A DNA stretch of 64,000 nt from Rhodospirillaceae bacterium (lineage in GTDB: Bacteria; Pseudomonadota; Alphaproteobacteria; Reyranellales; Reyranellaceae): NCBI GenBank assembly GCA_009772935.1, contig WOUR01000005.1, forward strand, positions 62,001-126,000, in the 5' to 3' direction. This document shows positions 24,794 through 32,450 of this stretch, in pieces (position 1 is the first letter of the stretch; each line of letters starts with the position of its first letter). The translations under genes and the position numbers were made by a program. The notes beneath the pieces are model-generated. The model worked only from the letters and a program-made list of their open reading frames with translations. It searched no databases and was not told where the DNA came from.

Positions 24794-25363
24794 CTATGCG
24801 GCGGTTACGCCGATCAAGCTGTCGTGTAACCAGAACACGGCAAGGTAGGCAACCGTGCCCAGTCCCACAACCAGAAGATCGTTGATCGACCAGCCGACGG
24901 GCGGGGCGCCGGTCTCACCTCTACGCTTCACGGCAATCCGGTCGTAGATCGCCCAGGCAAGCAGACTCCCAAACAGTAACATGGAGCCCAGGTCGCCATT
25001 CACCAGGAGATGGGACAGCGCCCAGGCCTTCACGGCCACCAACATGGGATGGCGGAGCAGGTACCTGATTCGACTGGGCGGCGAATAGGTCGCCGTCAGG
25101 GCCACGAACGCAAACCACAGCAGCAATAGGGCGATCGGGTGGAAAAGCGAGAAGGGCGGACTCCAGATCTGGATATAGCCCGCACTTCGATAGCTGCCGA
25201 AGCCGATGAAGATGAGGATCAGCCCGACCGCGGAGAGGAGGGAATACAGGCCTTTATAGCCGCCTTCGCCGAGGCGGCCGATGACGGCCGCTCGTGTGCC
25301 CCGGAGGGTCGAAAAGAAGTGAACACCGAGGAAGAGGGCAAGCCCAAGAATCAAATATGACAT
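24794..25363 (-). CDS. NnrU family membrane protein
   Basis: 189 residues with about five membrane segments. MSYLILGLALFLGVHFFST and LLRHPMLVAVKAWALSHLLV, then GSMLLFGSLLAWAIYDRIA, are characteristic of NnrU/MAPEG-like proteins. NnrU was named from nitric-oxide reductase clusters, and related proteins such as the carotenoid isomerase CrtISO partner Z-ISO bind haem. No denitrification genes are present here, so a redox or haem-related membrane role is only a possibility. Confidence 0.87.
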   Translation of the reverse strand: MSYLILGLALFLGVHFFSTLRGTRAAVIGRLGEGGYKGLYSLLSAVGLILIFIGFGSYRSAGYIQIWSPPFSLFHPIALLLLWFAFVALTATYSPPSRIRYLLRHPMLVAVKAWALSHLLVNGDLGSMLLFGSLLAWAIYDRIAVKRRGETGAPPVGWSINDLLVVGLGTVAYLAVFWLHDSLIGVTAA

Positions 25364-25418
25364 TCAGTGATCATAGCACACGCAATATTGCGTAATCGAT
25401 GCGAATGCCCTTCCCTCC

Positions 25419-25718
25419 CTAGCGGGAGGTCTGGGTGACGTTACCAGTCGTATCTACCGATACGGCTACCTCTGCATCGTTCTTGGTAGCGATTGCCTGC
25501 CAGGAACCATCATCCTTGCGCTTGAGATCCTTGATCTTGGTATAGCCGCTGGCCTCGATCTGGGTCCGCGCCGAGGTGGCAGTCTGAGGCGCACTGCCGG
25601 GCATGCCAGCCGGCGGTACCGCCGGCGTCGTGGAGGACCCGCTTGCCGGAGGCATCTGCGCGACCGCAATCGAGGACACCGTGACCAGTAAAACAGTGAA
25701 CGGCAGGGCGATCTTCAT
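25419..25718 (-). CDS. Small exported protein, PepSY-like C-terminal module
   Basis: 99 residues. The signal peptide MKIALPFTVLLVTVSSIA ends at VAQ. A Pro/Ser/Ala linker follows, then the C-terminal module QIEASGYTKIKDLKRKDDGS and AEVAVSVDTTGNVTQ. It is the closest paralogue of the protein at 19215-19547 in this window. ATG 25718 has AGGAGT upstream; the longer in-frame extension has no ribosome site and is discarded. Function unknown. Confidence 0.78.
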   Translation of the reverse strand: MKIALPFTVLLVTVSSIAVAQMPPASGSSTTPAVPPAGMPGSAPQTATSARTQIEASGYTKIKDLKRKDDGSWQAIATKNDAEVAVSVDTTGNVTQTSR

Positions 25719-25797
25719 CTGGGGACTCCTTTGAGCGAGTATCCAGCGTAATGCATGAAAGCCTCCAACGTTCCTGCCCCCCATGCCCAGAGGCACG

Positions 25798-25820
25798 GAA
25801 CTGACTTGGCGCCTCAGTTC
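25798..25820. promoter_or_regulatory. Dyad in divergent promoter region
   Basis: GAACTGA (25798-25804) and TCAGTTC (25814-25820) form a perfect 7-base inverted repeat around a 9-base spacer that contains GGCGCC. It lies between the divergent exported protein and MORN-protein genes. It may be an operator. No regulator can be assigned. Confidence 0.3.
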
Positions 25821-25918
25821 GACCCCCACAGCGACATCGTTCGGCCGCACCCGCGGGCAACCGTCAACCGCTGATGGCGTTCCATTTCAACAAGGCCGCA
25901 GTCGTTGAAGGGGGTTCC

Positions 25919-26488
25919 GTGAGAATTCTTCCAGCGCTTGTTTCGTCTATCCTGGTGCTGACGGCCACACCCGTCATGGCGCAGCAGTTCGCTCTTGCCC
26001 CTGGTAGGTCCGATTGCGCCATGGACGAGCCCGACTCGCTGCAGATCAGCTGGAACTCACCTTGCGAAGAAGGGGATTGGCTCCTGGAGCCAGGAGTCGG
26101 TTGCCGCATGTGGGATTGGCATCCCGACAAGCAGGACAAGGTCACTTGGAGTGGGGCGTGCCGTTCCGGACTGAAGGAAGGGAAGGGCGTGGCCCAATGG
26201 ACCGAGCATCGCCAACCGATCGATCGTTTCGAGGGCACCTATCGGAATGGGCGCCGCGAGGGCGTTGGACGCTACTCATGGAATCGAGCCGACCGTTTCG
26301 AAGGCACTTACGCTGATGATCTCCCGAATGGCTTTGGAACGGTGACCTTGGCAGGTACCACCCTGTCCGGAGAGTGGCGAAATGGCTGCCTGAAGGTCGG
26401 GGACAAGACAGTAGCGGTCGGGGCCTCTTTAGAAAGCTGCGACCATCAGGCAGAATACACGACGGAGACGGCGCAACTGCCGAATTAG
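25919..26488 (+). CDS. Exported MORN-repeat protein
   Basis: About 189 residues. The signal peptide (RILPALVSSILVLTATPV) ends at MAQQ, so the protein is probably periplasmic. The Cys-containing N-terminal half (EPGVGCRMWDWHPDKQDKVT) is followed by MORN-type units around SGLKEGKGVAQW, RFEGTYRNGRREGVGRYSW, RFEGTYADDLPNGFGTVTL and LSGEWRNGCL. MORN repeats form beta-hairpin arrays that bind lipid or protein partners. I chose GTG 25919 because GAAGGGG lies just upstream and the signal peptide then starts properly; an ATG at 25874 would add 15 residues. Its stop shares TTAG with the convergent chromate-transporter gene. Confidence 0.78.
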   Translation: MRILPALVSSILVLTATPVMAQQFALAPGRSDCAMDEPDSLQISWNSPCEEGDWLLEPGVGCRMWDWHPDKQDKVTWSGACRSGLKEGKGVAQWTEHRQPIDRFEGTYRNGRREGVGRYSWNRADRFEGTYADDLPNGFGTVTLAGTTLSGEWRNGCLKVGDKTVAVGASLESCDHQAEYTTETAQLPN

Positions 26489-27018
26489 GCGATGTTGAAA
26501 TAGTGCAACGCCATCCCGATGAGGCCCGAGGCCACGATCGGATAGGCGGGGTTGATCTTCGTCCGCCACAGCAGCAGGAAGACCGCCAGCGCGATCACGC
26601 CGAAGAAGACCTGGGTGATGGCACCCCGTCCCATGATAATGGCGCCGGCGAGGACGAGGCCTACCGCCACGGAGCCTAGTCCGGTCTGGATCGCGGGCCG
26701 CCACCGCCACGTCGCCAGATGGGTCCATAGGCGGCCGACGAAGAAGGTCAGCAGGCCGGTCGGCAGGAAGAAGGCGACGAGTGCCACGAGAGCACCGGGA
26801 ATGTGAGCGACGGTGACGCCGATCGAGGCGACCATCATCATGTTCGGCCCGGGCGCAAGCTGCCCAAGGCTGTAGAAGTGCAGCAGTTCCGGAAATGTCA
26901 CCCAGTGATAGGTATCGACCGTGAGTTCCTTCATTTCGGGGAAGGCGGCCATGCCTCCTCCGATGGTCAGGAGCGACAGGTAGGCGAAGACGCCGGCAAG
27001 GTCCCAAAGCTGTTTCAC
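26485..27018 (-). CDS. chrA: Chromate transporter, second half (short-chain ChrA)
   Basis: About 177 residues, one CHR domain: VFAYLSLLTIGGGMAAFPEM, then FYSLGQLAPGPNMMMVASIG, PTGLLTFFVGRL and a C-terminal hydrophobic tail. Short-chain ChrA proteins work as pairs of oppositely oriented halves to export chromate or related oxyanions. It starts with GTG at 27018, overlapping the first half by GTGA. The pair are translationally coupled. Chromate is the family substrate; many distant members are uncharacterised. Confidence 0.9.
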   Translation of the reverse strand: MKQLWDLAGVFAYLSLLTIGGGMAAFPEMKELTVDTYHWVTFPELLHFYSLGQLAPGPNMMMVASIGVTVAHIPGALVALVAFFLPTGLLTFFVGRLWTHLATWRWRPAIQTGLGSVAVGLVLAGAIIMGRGAITQVFFGVIALAVFLLLWRTKINPAYPIVASGLIGMALHYFNIA

Positions 27019-27581
27019 CGAACGTCCTTGTCGCGCGGCCGATGCCACCAGATGGCGACGATCCCCGCTGCGATCAGTGCATAGGGGACGGGCACCTTGA
27101 AGAAGGCGACCGCCACGGCGGTAACCACGACGAACACATAGTCGGCAAAGGTCTTCAACGTCTTGGCGCCGAGCTGGACCAGGACCACCAGGATGAGACC
27201 CACTGCGCCCGCCGCTATCCCGTGCAGAAACGCCTTGGACCAGGGACCGTCTCCACCGGCGCCATACAGGAAACCGGCAGCAATCATCAGGCTGGCGCCG
27301 GGAAGGCACATACCAAGGGTGGCAACGAGGGCGCCCATGCCGCCGCGGAGACGGTCGCCCACCAGGATCGACATGTTGGTGGCGTTGAGGCCTGGCAGAG
27401 TCTGGCTGATCGACAGGAGTTCGACGAACGTCACGTCATCCAGCCAGCGCTGACGTACGACGAGGCCGGTCCGAAGGTAGGCAACCACACCGCCGCCCAA
27501 GCTCGTCGCGCCCATGACCAGGAAGACCCAGAAAAGCCTTCCGAGCGAGGGGCGTGGTATGGTCGTTTCTGCGTCGCTCAT
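27015..27581 (-). CDS. chrA: Chromate transporter, first half (short-chain ChrA)
   Basis: 188 residues, one CHR domain: FWVFLVMGATSLGGGVVAYL, then ELLSISQTLPGLNATNMSIL and a following GALVATLGMCLPGASLMIAA segment. The PGLNATN motif replaces the PGP seen in the partner and in canonical ChrA. It overlaps the upstream CYTH-like gene by ATGA (27578-27581) and the downstream half by GTGA (27015-27018), so three genes form one coupled unit. Confidence 0.9.
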   Translation of the reverse strand: MSDAETTIPRPSLGRLFWVFLVMGATSLGGGVVAYLRTGLVVRQRWLDDVTFVELLSISQTLPGLNATNMSILVGDRLRGGMGALVATLGMCLPGASLMIAAGFLYGAGGDGPWSKAFLHGIAAGAVGLILVVLVQLGAKTLKTFADYVFVVVTAVAVAFFKVPVPYALIAAGIVAIWWHRPRDKDVR

Positions 27582-28528
27582 TCGTGGGCTTGCGGCGGGT
27601 TGCCCTTCAGACGGTACACCGCGCCGGTCTTGGTCGTGGTCAGCGTCAGCCAGTCGGCCGCGACCTGCTGGAGCTCGAGGAAGAAGCGCTCGCAGTGGTT
27701 CAGCGACTTGTGCTTGATGTCGTCGGGCCCCGCGAACCTGAGCTGGAAGGCGAATTCGCCAACGAACGCATGGTGGTCGCCGCGCGCGCGCCACAGCCCG
27801 AGATTCGCTGTCGCCGCCGTGTGATGGCCGAAGTCGAGCAGGCAGATGTCCTGCAGCAGTTCCTCGACGATCGTCTGGTTCACCAGAGAAATGTCGGTCG
27901 GGCCGTCACACGCGATTGCGCTCAGCGTCGGGAAGATCTGAGTGAGCTCCGGCAGGGACATGTTGCCCAGAGAGGACATCACGATACGGGCCGCCTGAGG
28001 CGCCTGGCTGAGGCCGAACTCCACGTTGTGCGACAGCAGACGCCGGATGCCGCCGAGCCTCTCCTTGAGCGGCATGACTTCGAGCTTGAACTTGATCTTG
28101 TATTTGCCGTCGATGCGCGGCCGCACGTCGAGGGCCTGGGCCTTCGCCATGTTGTCGCTACGATACTTGAAGACGATCTCGGGATCGCCGATCGGGAAGC
28201 CGTCCTCGTAGGCGATCCGGCGGCGCACGATGAAGTTGTTGTTGTAGAGGTGGTAGCCGCCGGTATCGAGGAACAGGACCTCGCGCACCTCGGGCCGCTG
28301 CTGGGACTTGGGGGTGTGCTGGTAGCCGACGCCCGTGGTAGCCGCGGCGCGCTGGACCAGCGCGGCGAATTCCTTGAACACGTGGGCCGACGTGAAGCGA
28401 TCGGGCTTGAGGATCAACTTGCACTGCAGATACTCGATCTCATCGCATCGGCGCCCGTCGGCGTAGACGGTGGCCTGGCGATCACCCAGCCACTGGGCAA
28501 TCTGCCCGTCATCCTGATGTGAATGCAT
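27578..28528 (-). CDS. Uncharacterised protein, possible CYTH/triphosphate-tunnel fold
   Basis: 316 residues, cytoplasmic, no signal or membrane segments. Several alternating strands recall CYTH/VTC triphosphate-tunnel proteins: EIEYLQCKLILK near residue 29 (ExE-type start), VLFLDTGGYHLYNNNF then IVRRRIAYEDG (like YFDT..L...RIR), EIVFKYRSDN and KIKFKLEV. C-terminal strands include FVGEFAFQLRF. The exact ExExK signature is not intact, so the assignment is a fold-level guess. It is coupled by a 4-base overlap to the chromate-transporter halves, which suggests a shared function or co-expression. I cannot name a reaction. Confidence 0.6.
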   Translation of the reverse strand: MHSHQDDGQIAQWLGDRQATVYADGRRCDEIEYLQCKLILKPDRFTSAHVFKEFAALVQRAAATTGVGYQHTPKSQQRPEVREVLFLDTGGYHLYNNNFIVRRRIAYEDGFPIGDPEIVFKYRSDNMAKAQALDVRPRIDGKYKIKFKLEVMPLKERLGGIRRLLSHNVEFGLSQAPQAARIVMSSLGNMSLPELTQIFPTLSAIACDGPTDISLVNQTIVEELLQDICLLDFGHHTAATANLGLWRARGDHHAFVGEFAFQLRFAGPDDIKHKSLNHCERFFLELQQVAADWLTLTTTKTGAVYRLKGNPPQAHE

Positions 28529-28559
28529 TGTCTCTCCCTGGCGATACCGTAGCGCCGCT

Positions 28560-28862
28560 CTATCGCGCTGTCATCTGAGCCGACGCGGGCTGATCCACGC
28601 GGCCATAGGTGTCGACCTTGCCGTCGGTGAAGCAGACATAGTAGCGATCCGACATCGACCAGGGCGTCCGGCTCCAGAAGTCCTTCAGCACCGTGTAGTA
28701 GGCGCAATCCTTGCCCGGCGAATGGGCTGATCCCTCAGGCGGCCCCATGACCGATCGCACCTGCTCGCGATCCATCCCCGCCTGGAGGCGCTCGACATTG
28801 TCCCCGTGCACGCAACCGGCCAGCAGGAGGGCGACCGCAAGCAGGCAGGCTGGATACTTCAT
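28560..28862 (-). CDS. SmpA/OmlA-like small lipoprotein
   Basis: 100 residues with a signal peptide ending in the lipobox LAGC (Cys about residue 17). The mature start reads NVERLQAGMDREQVRSVMGP, the BamE/SmpA-type motif (GMxxxxVxxxxGxP), followed by a strand with KDCAYYTV. It is likely outer-membrane anchored. It is shorter and more diverged than true BamE and has no assembly-machinery neighbours, so it is a relative and not the BAM subunit itself. Confidence 0.78.
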   Translation of the reverse strand: MKYPACLLAVALLLAGCVHGDNVERLQAGMDREQVRSVMGPPEGSAHSPGKDCAYYTVLKDFWSRTPWSMSDRYYVCFTDGKVDTYGRVDQPASAQMTAR

Positions 28863-28960
28863 GGCTTCTCCTGTGATTAGTAGGGTTGGGGCTCGCCGCC
28901 AACAATTGTCGTGCAGGCATCTGACTGGCGCAATTCCGAACGATGCGGTACGTCCGCAGG

Positions 28961-30172
28961 ATGCAGGATCATCCCAGATTTGTCGCGCCGGGCCTCCCGG
29001 CTTCGCTGAGCGGCGCCACCGCCGGCATGGCCGAGACGCCCATTTCCGAAGTGGCGATGACCGTGTTCGGAGACCCTGACGTGGTGCCCCTTTGGTTCGG
29101 CGAAAGCGACCTCGTGACGCCGGATTTCGTGCGCGACGCGGCCGCCAAGGGCCTGCAGGCCGGCGAGACTTTCTATACGTGGCAACGGGGCATCCCCGAA
29201 CTGCGGAGCGCGCTGTCGGCCTACACAGAGCGGCTCTACCGCATCAAATGCCCGGTGGAGCGCCTCACGGTGACGACCGGTGGCATGCAGGCCATCCTCC
29301 TGACCTGCCAGCTCCTGCTGGATCCAGGCGACAACATAGTTATCGTCTCGCCGATCTGGCCGAACATCACGTCGGCGACGAAGCTGGTGGGGGGAATTCC
29401 GAAATACGTGGCCCTCGACCGCACGCCGACCGGCGGCTGGAAGCTCGACCTCCAGAAGGTCTTCGACGCCGTCGATGGCCGCACGCGCGCGATCTTCGTC
29501 AACTCGCCGGGCAATCCCACGGGCTGGACGATGTCGTCCGAAGAGCAGGCCGCGATGCTGGATTTTGCGCGCAAGCGCGGCGTCTGGATCATGGCCGACG
29601 AGGTCTATGCCCGCCTGATCTACACCAAACGGCCCGACGGCCGGCAGGTGGCGCCGTCCTTCCTCGAACTGGCCGGACCGGACGATCCGGTCATCGTCCT
29701 GAACAGCTTCTCCAAGCCGTGGGCCATGACGGGCTGGCGCCTGGGCTGGCTCACCCATCCGGCGGCGCTGGGCGACCAGTTCGCCAAGCTGGTCCAGATC
29801 AACACCTCCGGCGTTCCTGCCTTCCTGCAGAAGGGCGCGGTCGCCGCGCTGGAGCAGGGTGACCAGTTCGTGCACGAGATGGTCGAGCGCTGCCGCGCGG
29901 GCGGCGAACTCGTTTTCCAGCGGCTCTCGGCCCTGCCGAAGGTGAAGATCGCGCGGCCGGACGCGGCGTTCTACGCCTTCTTCTCGGTCGAGGGCGTCAG
30001 CGACACGCTGGCCTTCTGCAAGACGATGGCGAAGCAGTACAAGGTCGGGCTCGCCCCAGGCGAGGCCTTCGGGCCGGGCGGGCAGGGCAATGTGCGCCTG
30101 TGCTTCGCGTCGAGCGCGGAGCGGCTGAGCAAGGGCCTCGATCGCATCGAAGCGGCGGTCAGGGCGTTGTAG
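28961..30172 (+). CDS. PLP-dependent aminotransferase, class I/II
   Basis: About 403 residues. Fold-type I aminotransferase with the cofactor lysine in NSFSKPWAMTGWRLGW, the substrate-binding NSPGNPTGW, the DEVYARLIY aspartate that contacts the pyridine nitrogen, and a C-terminal NVRLCFASS arginine for the carboxylate. YTWQRGIPELRSAL is typical of the AspAT-Ib group. Start choice is uncertain: ATG 28961 (MQDHPRF) or ATG 28943, neither with a good ribosome site. It probably transfers amino groups between an amino acid and a 2-keto acid; the substrate is unknown. It is a single gene with no operon partner. Confidence 0.92.
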   Translation: MQDHPRFVAPGLPASLSGATAGMAETPISEVAMTVFGDPDVVPLWFGESDLVTPDFVRDAAAKGLQAGETFYTWQRGIPELRSALSAYTERLYRIKCPVERLTVTTGGMQAILLTCQLLLDPGDNIVIVSPIWPNITSATKLVGGIPKYVALDRTPTGGWKLDLQKVFDAVDGRTRAIFVNSPGNPTGWTMSSEEQAAMLDFARKRGVWIMADEVYARLIYTKRPDGRQVAPSFLELAGPDDPVIVLNSFSKPWAMTGWRLGWLTHPAALGDQFAKLVQINTSGVPAFLQKGAVAALEQGDQFVHEMVERCRAGGELVFQRLSALPKVKIARPDAAFYAFFSVEGVSDTLAFCKTMAKQYKVGLAPGEAFGPGGQGNVRLCFASSAERLSKGLDRIEAAVRAL

Positions 30173-30193
30173 TTCGATTGCGGGATGGCAGGG

Positions 30194-30268
30194 TTTGTCA
30201 TCCCGAGGCCAACGGCCAAGGGATCCTTGTGTCGACGAAGGATCCCTCGTTACGCTCGGGATGACAAA
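30194..30268. repeat. Intergenic palindromic repeat element (nested dyads)
   Basis: A 75-base element bounded by a perfect 14-base inverted repeat, starting TTTGTCATCCCGAG at 30194-30207 and ending CTCGGGATGACAAA at 30255-30268. A second perfect pair lies inside: GGGATCCTT (30220-30228) and AAGGATCCC (30238-30246), around GTCGAC. It would form a long cruciform or transcript hairpin. The motif resembles the dispersed palindromes with a GGATCC core found between genes of many alpha- and gammaproteobacteria. It also explains the false in-frame extension of the next gene. I see no second copy in this window. Confidence 0.85.
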
Positions 30269-31042
30269 GTGTCTGCACCTCCCTCCATCGTGGTCCAGCA
30301 CCTGCGCAAGGCGTATGGTGAGATCGTCGCGGTCGATGACCTGAGCTTCTCGGCACCGCGCGGCGCGGTGCTGGGGCTGCTCGGCGGCAACGGGGCGGGC
30401 AAGACGACGACCATCGCCATGCTGCTCGGACTGCTGGAGCCCACGGCCGGCAGCATCGAAATTCTCGGCATCGACATGCTGCGGCGCCGCTATGCGGCGC
30501 TGCCGCGCATGAATTTCTCCTCGCCCTATGTCGACCTGCCGCATCGCCTGACGGTGCGCCAGAACCTGCAGTTCTACGGTCGGCTCTATGGCGTAAAGGA
30601 ACTTCGCCATCGCATCGAGGAGATCGCCGAGCACATGCAGGTCTCGGCCTTTCTCGACCGCCCGGCCGGCAAGCTCTCGGCCGGCCAGAAGACACGCGTG
30701 GCGCTGGCCAAGGCGCTGATCAACCGCCCGGACGTGCTGCTGCTCGACGAACCCACCGCCTCGCTCGACCCCGACACTGCCGACTGGGTGCGCGGCTACC
30801 TCGAAACGTACCAGCACGAAACCCACGCCACGATCCTGCTGGCCTCGCACAACATGGCCGAGGTCGAGCGGCTGTGCGACGACGTGATCCTGCTGCAGAC
30901 GGGCAAGGTCTTCGAGCGCGGCAGCCCTCGCGAGCTCCTCGAGAGGTTCGGCCGAGAGGACATGGAAGAGGTGTTCCTCGACATGGCGCGCGGCAGGGGG
31001 CGGGGGCTCGACGCGCTGAAGCCTGAAGGCAGCAAGCCATGA
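30269..31042 (+). CDS. ABC-2 type transporter ATP-binding protein
   Basis: About 257 residues. Walker A is GGNGAGKTTT, the signature is LSAGQKTRVALAKAL (a C-loop variant with SAGQ) and Walker B is VLLLDEPTASLDPDT. The H-loop is LLASHNMAEV. It is of the DrrA/NodI export type, not an importer ATPase. The start is GTG 30269, directly at the end of the palindromic repeat; GTG 30290 is an alternative. Starts further upstream would translate the repeat and are rejected. It overlaps the permease gene by ATGA (31039-31042). Confidence 0.92.
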   Translation: MSAPPSIVVQHLRKAYGEIVAVDDLSFSAPRGAVLGLLGGNGAGKTTTIAMLLGLLEPTAGSIEILGIDMLRRRYAALPRMNFSSPYVDLPHRLTVRQNLQFYGRLYGVKELRHRIEEIAEHMQVSAFLDRPAGKLSAGQKTRVALAKALINRPDVLLLDEPTASLDPDTADWVRGYLETYQHETHATILLASHNMAEVERLCDDVILLQTGKVFERGSPRELLERFGREDMEEVFLDMARGRGRGLDALKPEGSKP

Positions 31043-31836
31043 GCGGCTCGCTCCAGCGCATCTACGCCCTCGTGCTGCGGCACATCTATCTCTGGCGCAG
31101 CTCGGTCATGCGCCTGATCGATTCGATTTACTGGCCGGCCGTGCAGATGGTGATGTGGGGCTTCATGACCCAGTACCTCCTGCCGCAGGCCTCGTTCGTG
31201 GCGCAGGCCGCCGGCGTGCTGCTGTCGGGACTGCTGCTGTGGGAGGTCGTGGTTCGCGGCAATCTTTCGCTGTCGATCGCCTTCCTGGAGGAGATCTGGT
31301 CACGCAACCTCGGCCATCTCTTCGTCAGCCCGATCCGCTCCTGGGAACTGGCCGCTGGCATCATCGTCGCGTCGCTGCTGCGCACCCTGCTGGGCATGAT
31401 CCCGGTGTCGTTGCTGGCCTGGGCGTTCTTCGGCTACTCGATCTACACGCTCGGCTTGCCGCTGCTCGCCTTCTTCGTGATCCTGCAGATGTTTTCCTGG
31501 TCGATCGGGCTCGCCATGTCGGGACTGGTCATGCGGGTCGGGCAGAGTGCGGAGAGCTTCGCCTGGGCGGCCGTGTTCGTGCTGATGCCGGTAAGCGGGG
31601 TCTACTATCCCATCACGGTGCTGCCGCACTGGTTACAGGTCGTCGCCTGGGGATTGCCGCCGGCCTACATCTTCGAAGGCATGCGCTCGATCATGCTGGA
31701 GAAGACGGTCCATTGGGACATGCTGGCGGTCGCTTTCGGGCTGTCGGCCGTCTACCTGGTGATCGGGTTCCAGGTGTTCCAGTGGTTCTTCCGCTCCTCG
31801 CGCCGGGCCGGTTCCCTCCTCGGTCAAGGTGAGTAG
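31039..31836 (+). CDS. ABC-2 type transporter permease
   Basis: 265-residue inner-membrane protein with about six membrane segments (for example VVRGNLSLSIAFLEEIWSRN followed by LGHLFVSPIRSWELAAGIIV). It matches ABC-2 exporters of the NodJ/DrrB type. It is coupled to the ATPase gene by a 4-base overlap. The pair probably exports a hydrophobic compound, polysaccharide or antibiotic; the substrate is unknown. Confidence 0.91.
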   Translation: MSGSLQRIYALVLRHIYLWRSSVMRLIDSIYWPAVQMVMWGFMTQYLLPQASFVAQAAGVLLSGLLLWEVVVRGNLSLSIAFLEEIWSRNLGHLFVSPIRSWELAAGIIVASLLRTLLGMIPVSLLAWAFFGYSIYTLGLPLLAFFVILQMFSWSIGLAMSGLVMRVGQSAESFAWAAVFVLMPVSGVYYPITVLPHWLQVVAWGLPPAYIFEGMRSIMLEKTVHWDMLAVAFGLSAVYLVIGFQVFQWFFRSSRRAGSLLGQGE

Positions 31837-31862
31837 AATAGATGCGTATCCGGAGGTGAGTG

Positions 31863-32258
31863 ATGTTCAAGCACGTGATGGTTCCCGCTCTTCTTTCGCT
31901 TGCCGCCGCAGCGTGTTCGACCGTCGACAAGTTGGGCAGCGAGCCCATCACGCCGCCGAAGCCGGTGCCTGCATGGTCGAGCGTCTATACCGTCCCCTAT
32001 GACTCGATGGTGACCTGCCTCGCGGCCCCGGCCGCCAGCGGCTTCGTGGTCAACATCGAGCCGTCCTCGGCACCCGGCACGACGACGGTCCTCTACGTGC
32101 CGCAGAGCGCGCCGCAGGCGGAATCGCGCTATGTCGTGAAGCGCGTGCCCGACGGCACGATCCAGGTCGACTGGATCCGCATCGGCACCGTGGGCGGTCT
32201 GGACTGGCTCGACGTCCAGGCCCGCCAGCGCGCCAATCGTTGCGGCGGGATCGGTTGA
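31863..32258 (+). CDS. Small lipoprotein of unknown function
   Basis: 131 residues. The signal peptide (MMFKHVMVPALLSLAAAACS) contains the lipobox AAAC, so the protein is a predicted lipoprotein. The mature chain has SSVYTVPYDSMVTCLA, a beta-rich middle and two further Cys. The start ATG 31863 has GGAGG 6 bases upstream. I recognise no family. It follows the ABC-2 exporter by 26 bases and might be co-transcribed. Confidence 0.75.
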   Translation: MFKHVMVPALLSLAAAACSTVDKLGSEPITPPKPVPAWSSVYTVPYDSMVTCLAAPAASGFVVNIEPSSAPGTTTVLYVPQSAPQAESRYVVKRVPDGTIQVDWIRIGTVGGLDWLDVQARQRANRCGGIG

Positions 32259-32285
32259 TTTGGCGATCAGGCTGTAGAAATAAGT

Positions 32286-32313
32286 CTCGGAGAGGTGTCG
32301 CCGAGCAATATTG
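32286..32313 (+). terminator. Weak stem-loop after lipoprotein gene
   Basis: CTCGG (32286-32290) pairs with CCGAG (32301-32305) around a 10-base loop, followed by CAATATTG and a short T-rich stretch. It lies 28 bases past the lipoprotein stop and may be a weak intrinsic terminator. The stem is short, so confidence is low. Confidence 0.3.
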
Positions 32314-32361
32314 TTGCGTCAGCGGTACCTGGATACCTGAACGAGGGGGGATGCGTCGTTC

Positions 32362-32397
32362 GTTTCAGTTGTTTCGTTTATTTCGTTTGTTTCGTTT
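32362..32397. repeat. Short tandem repeat, four 9-base units
   Basis: Four consecutive 9-base units with consensus GTTTCGTTT (the first diverged to GTTTCAGTT, the third to ATTTCGTTT) lie in the 192-base convergent gap between the lipoprotein and MepA genes. The run is AT-rich in an otherwise GC-rich region. It is a microsatellite-like array, not a CRISPR, as there are no spacers. Confidence 0.8.
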
Positions 32398-32450
32398 AAT
32401 TGCCGCGAATCCGACATTGCTCGTAGTCGCGGCCTTCGGCCCCAGTAAGA

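Noticed and set aside
30185..30268. N-terminal extension of the ABC-2 ATPase gene upstream of GTG 30269
   Set aside because: The extension would translate the palindromic repeat and matches no ATPase N-terminus.
28877..30850. A minus-strand open frame of 657 codons opposite the aminotransferase
   Set aside because: Antisense shadow of the well-supported aminotransferase and ABC ATPase genes, including translation through the palindromic repeat.
32362..32397. Tandem repeat considered as a CRISPR remnant
   Set aside because: Units are contiguous 9-mers without spacers and no cas gene is present.
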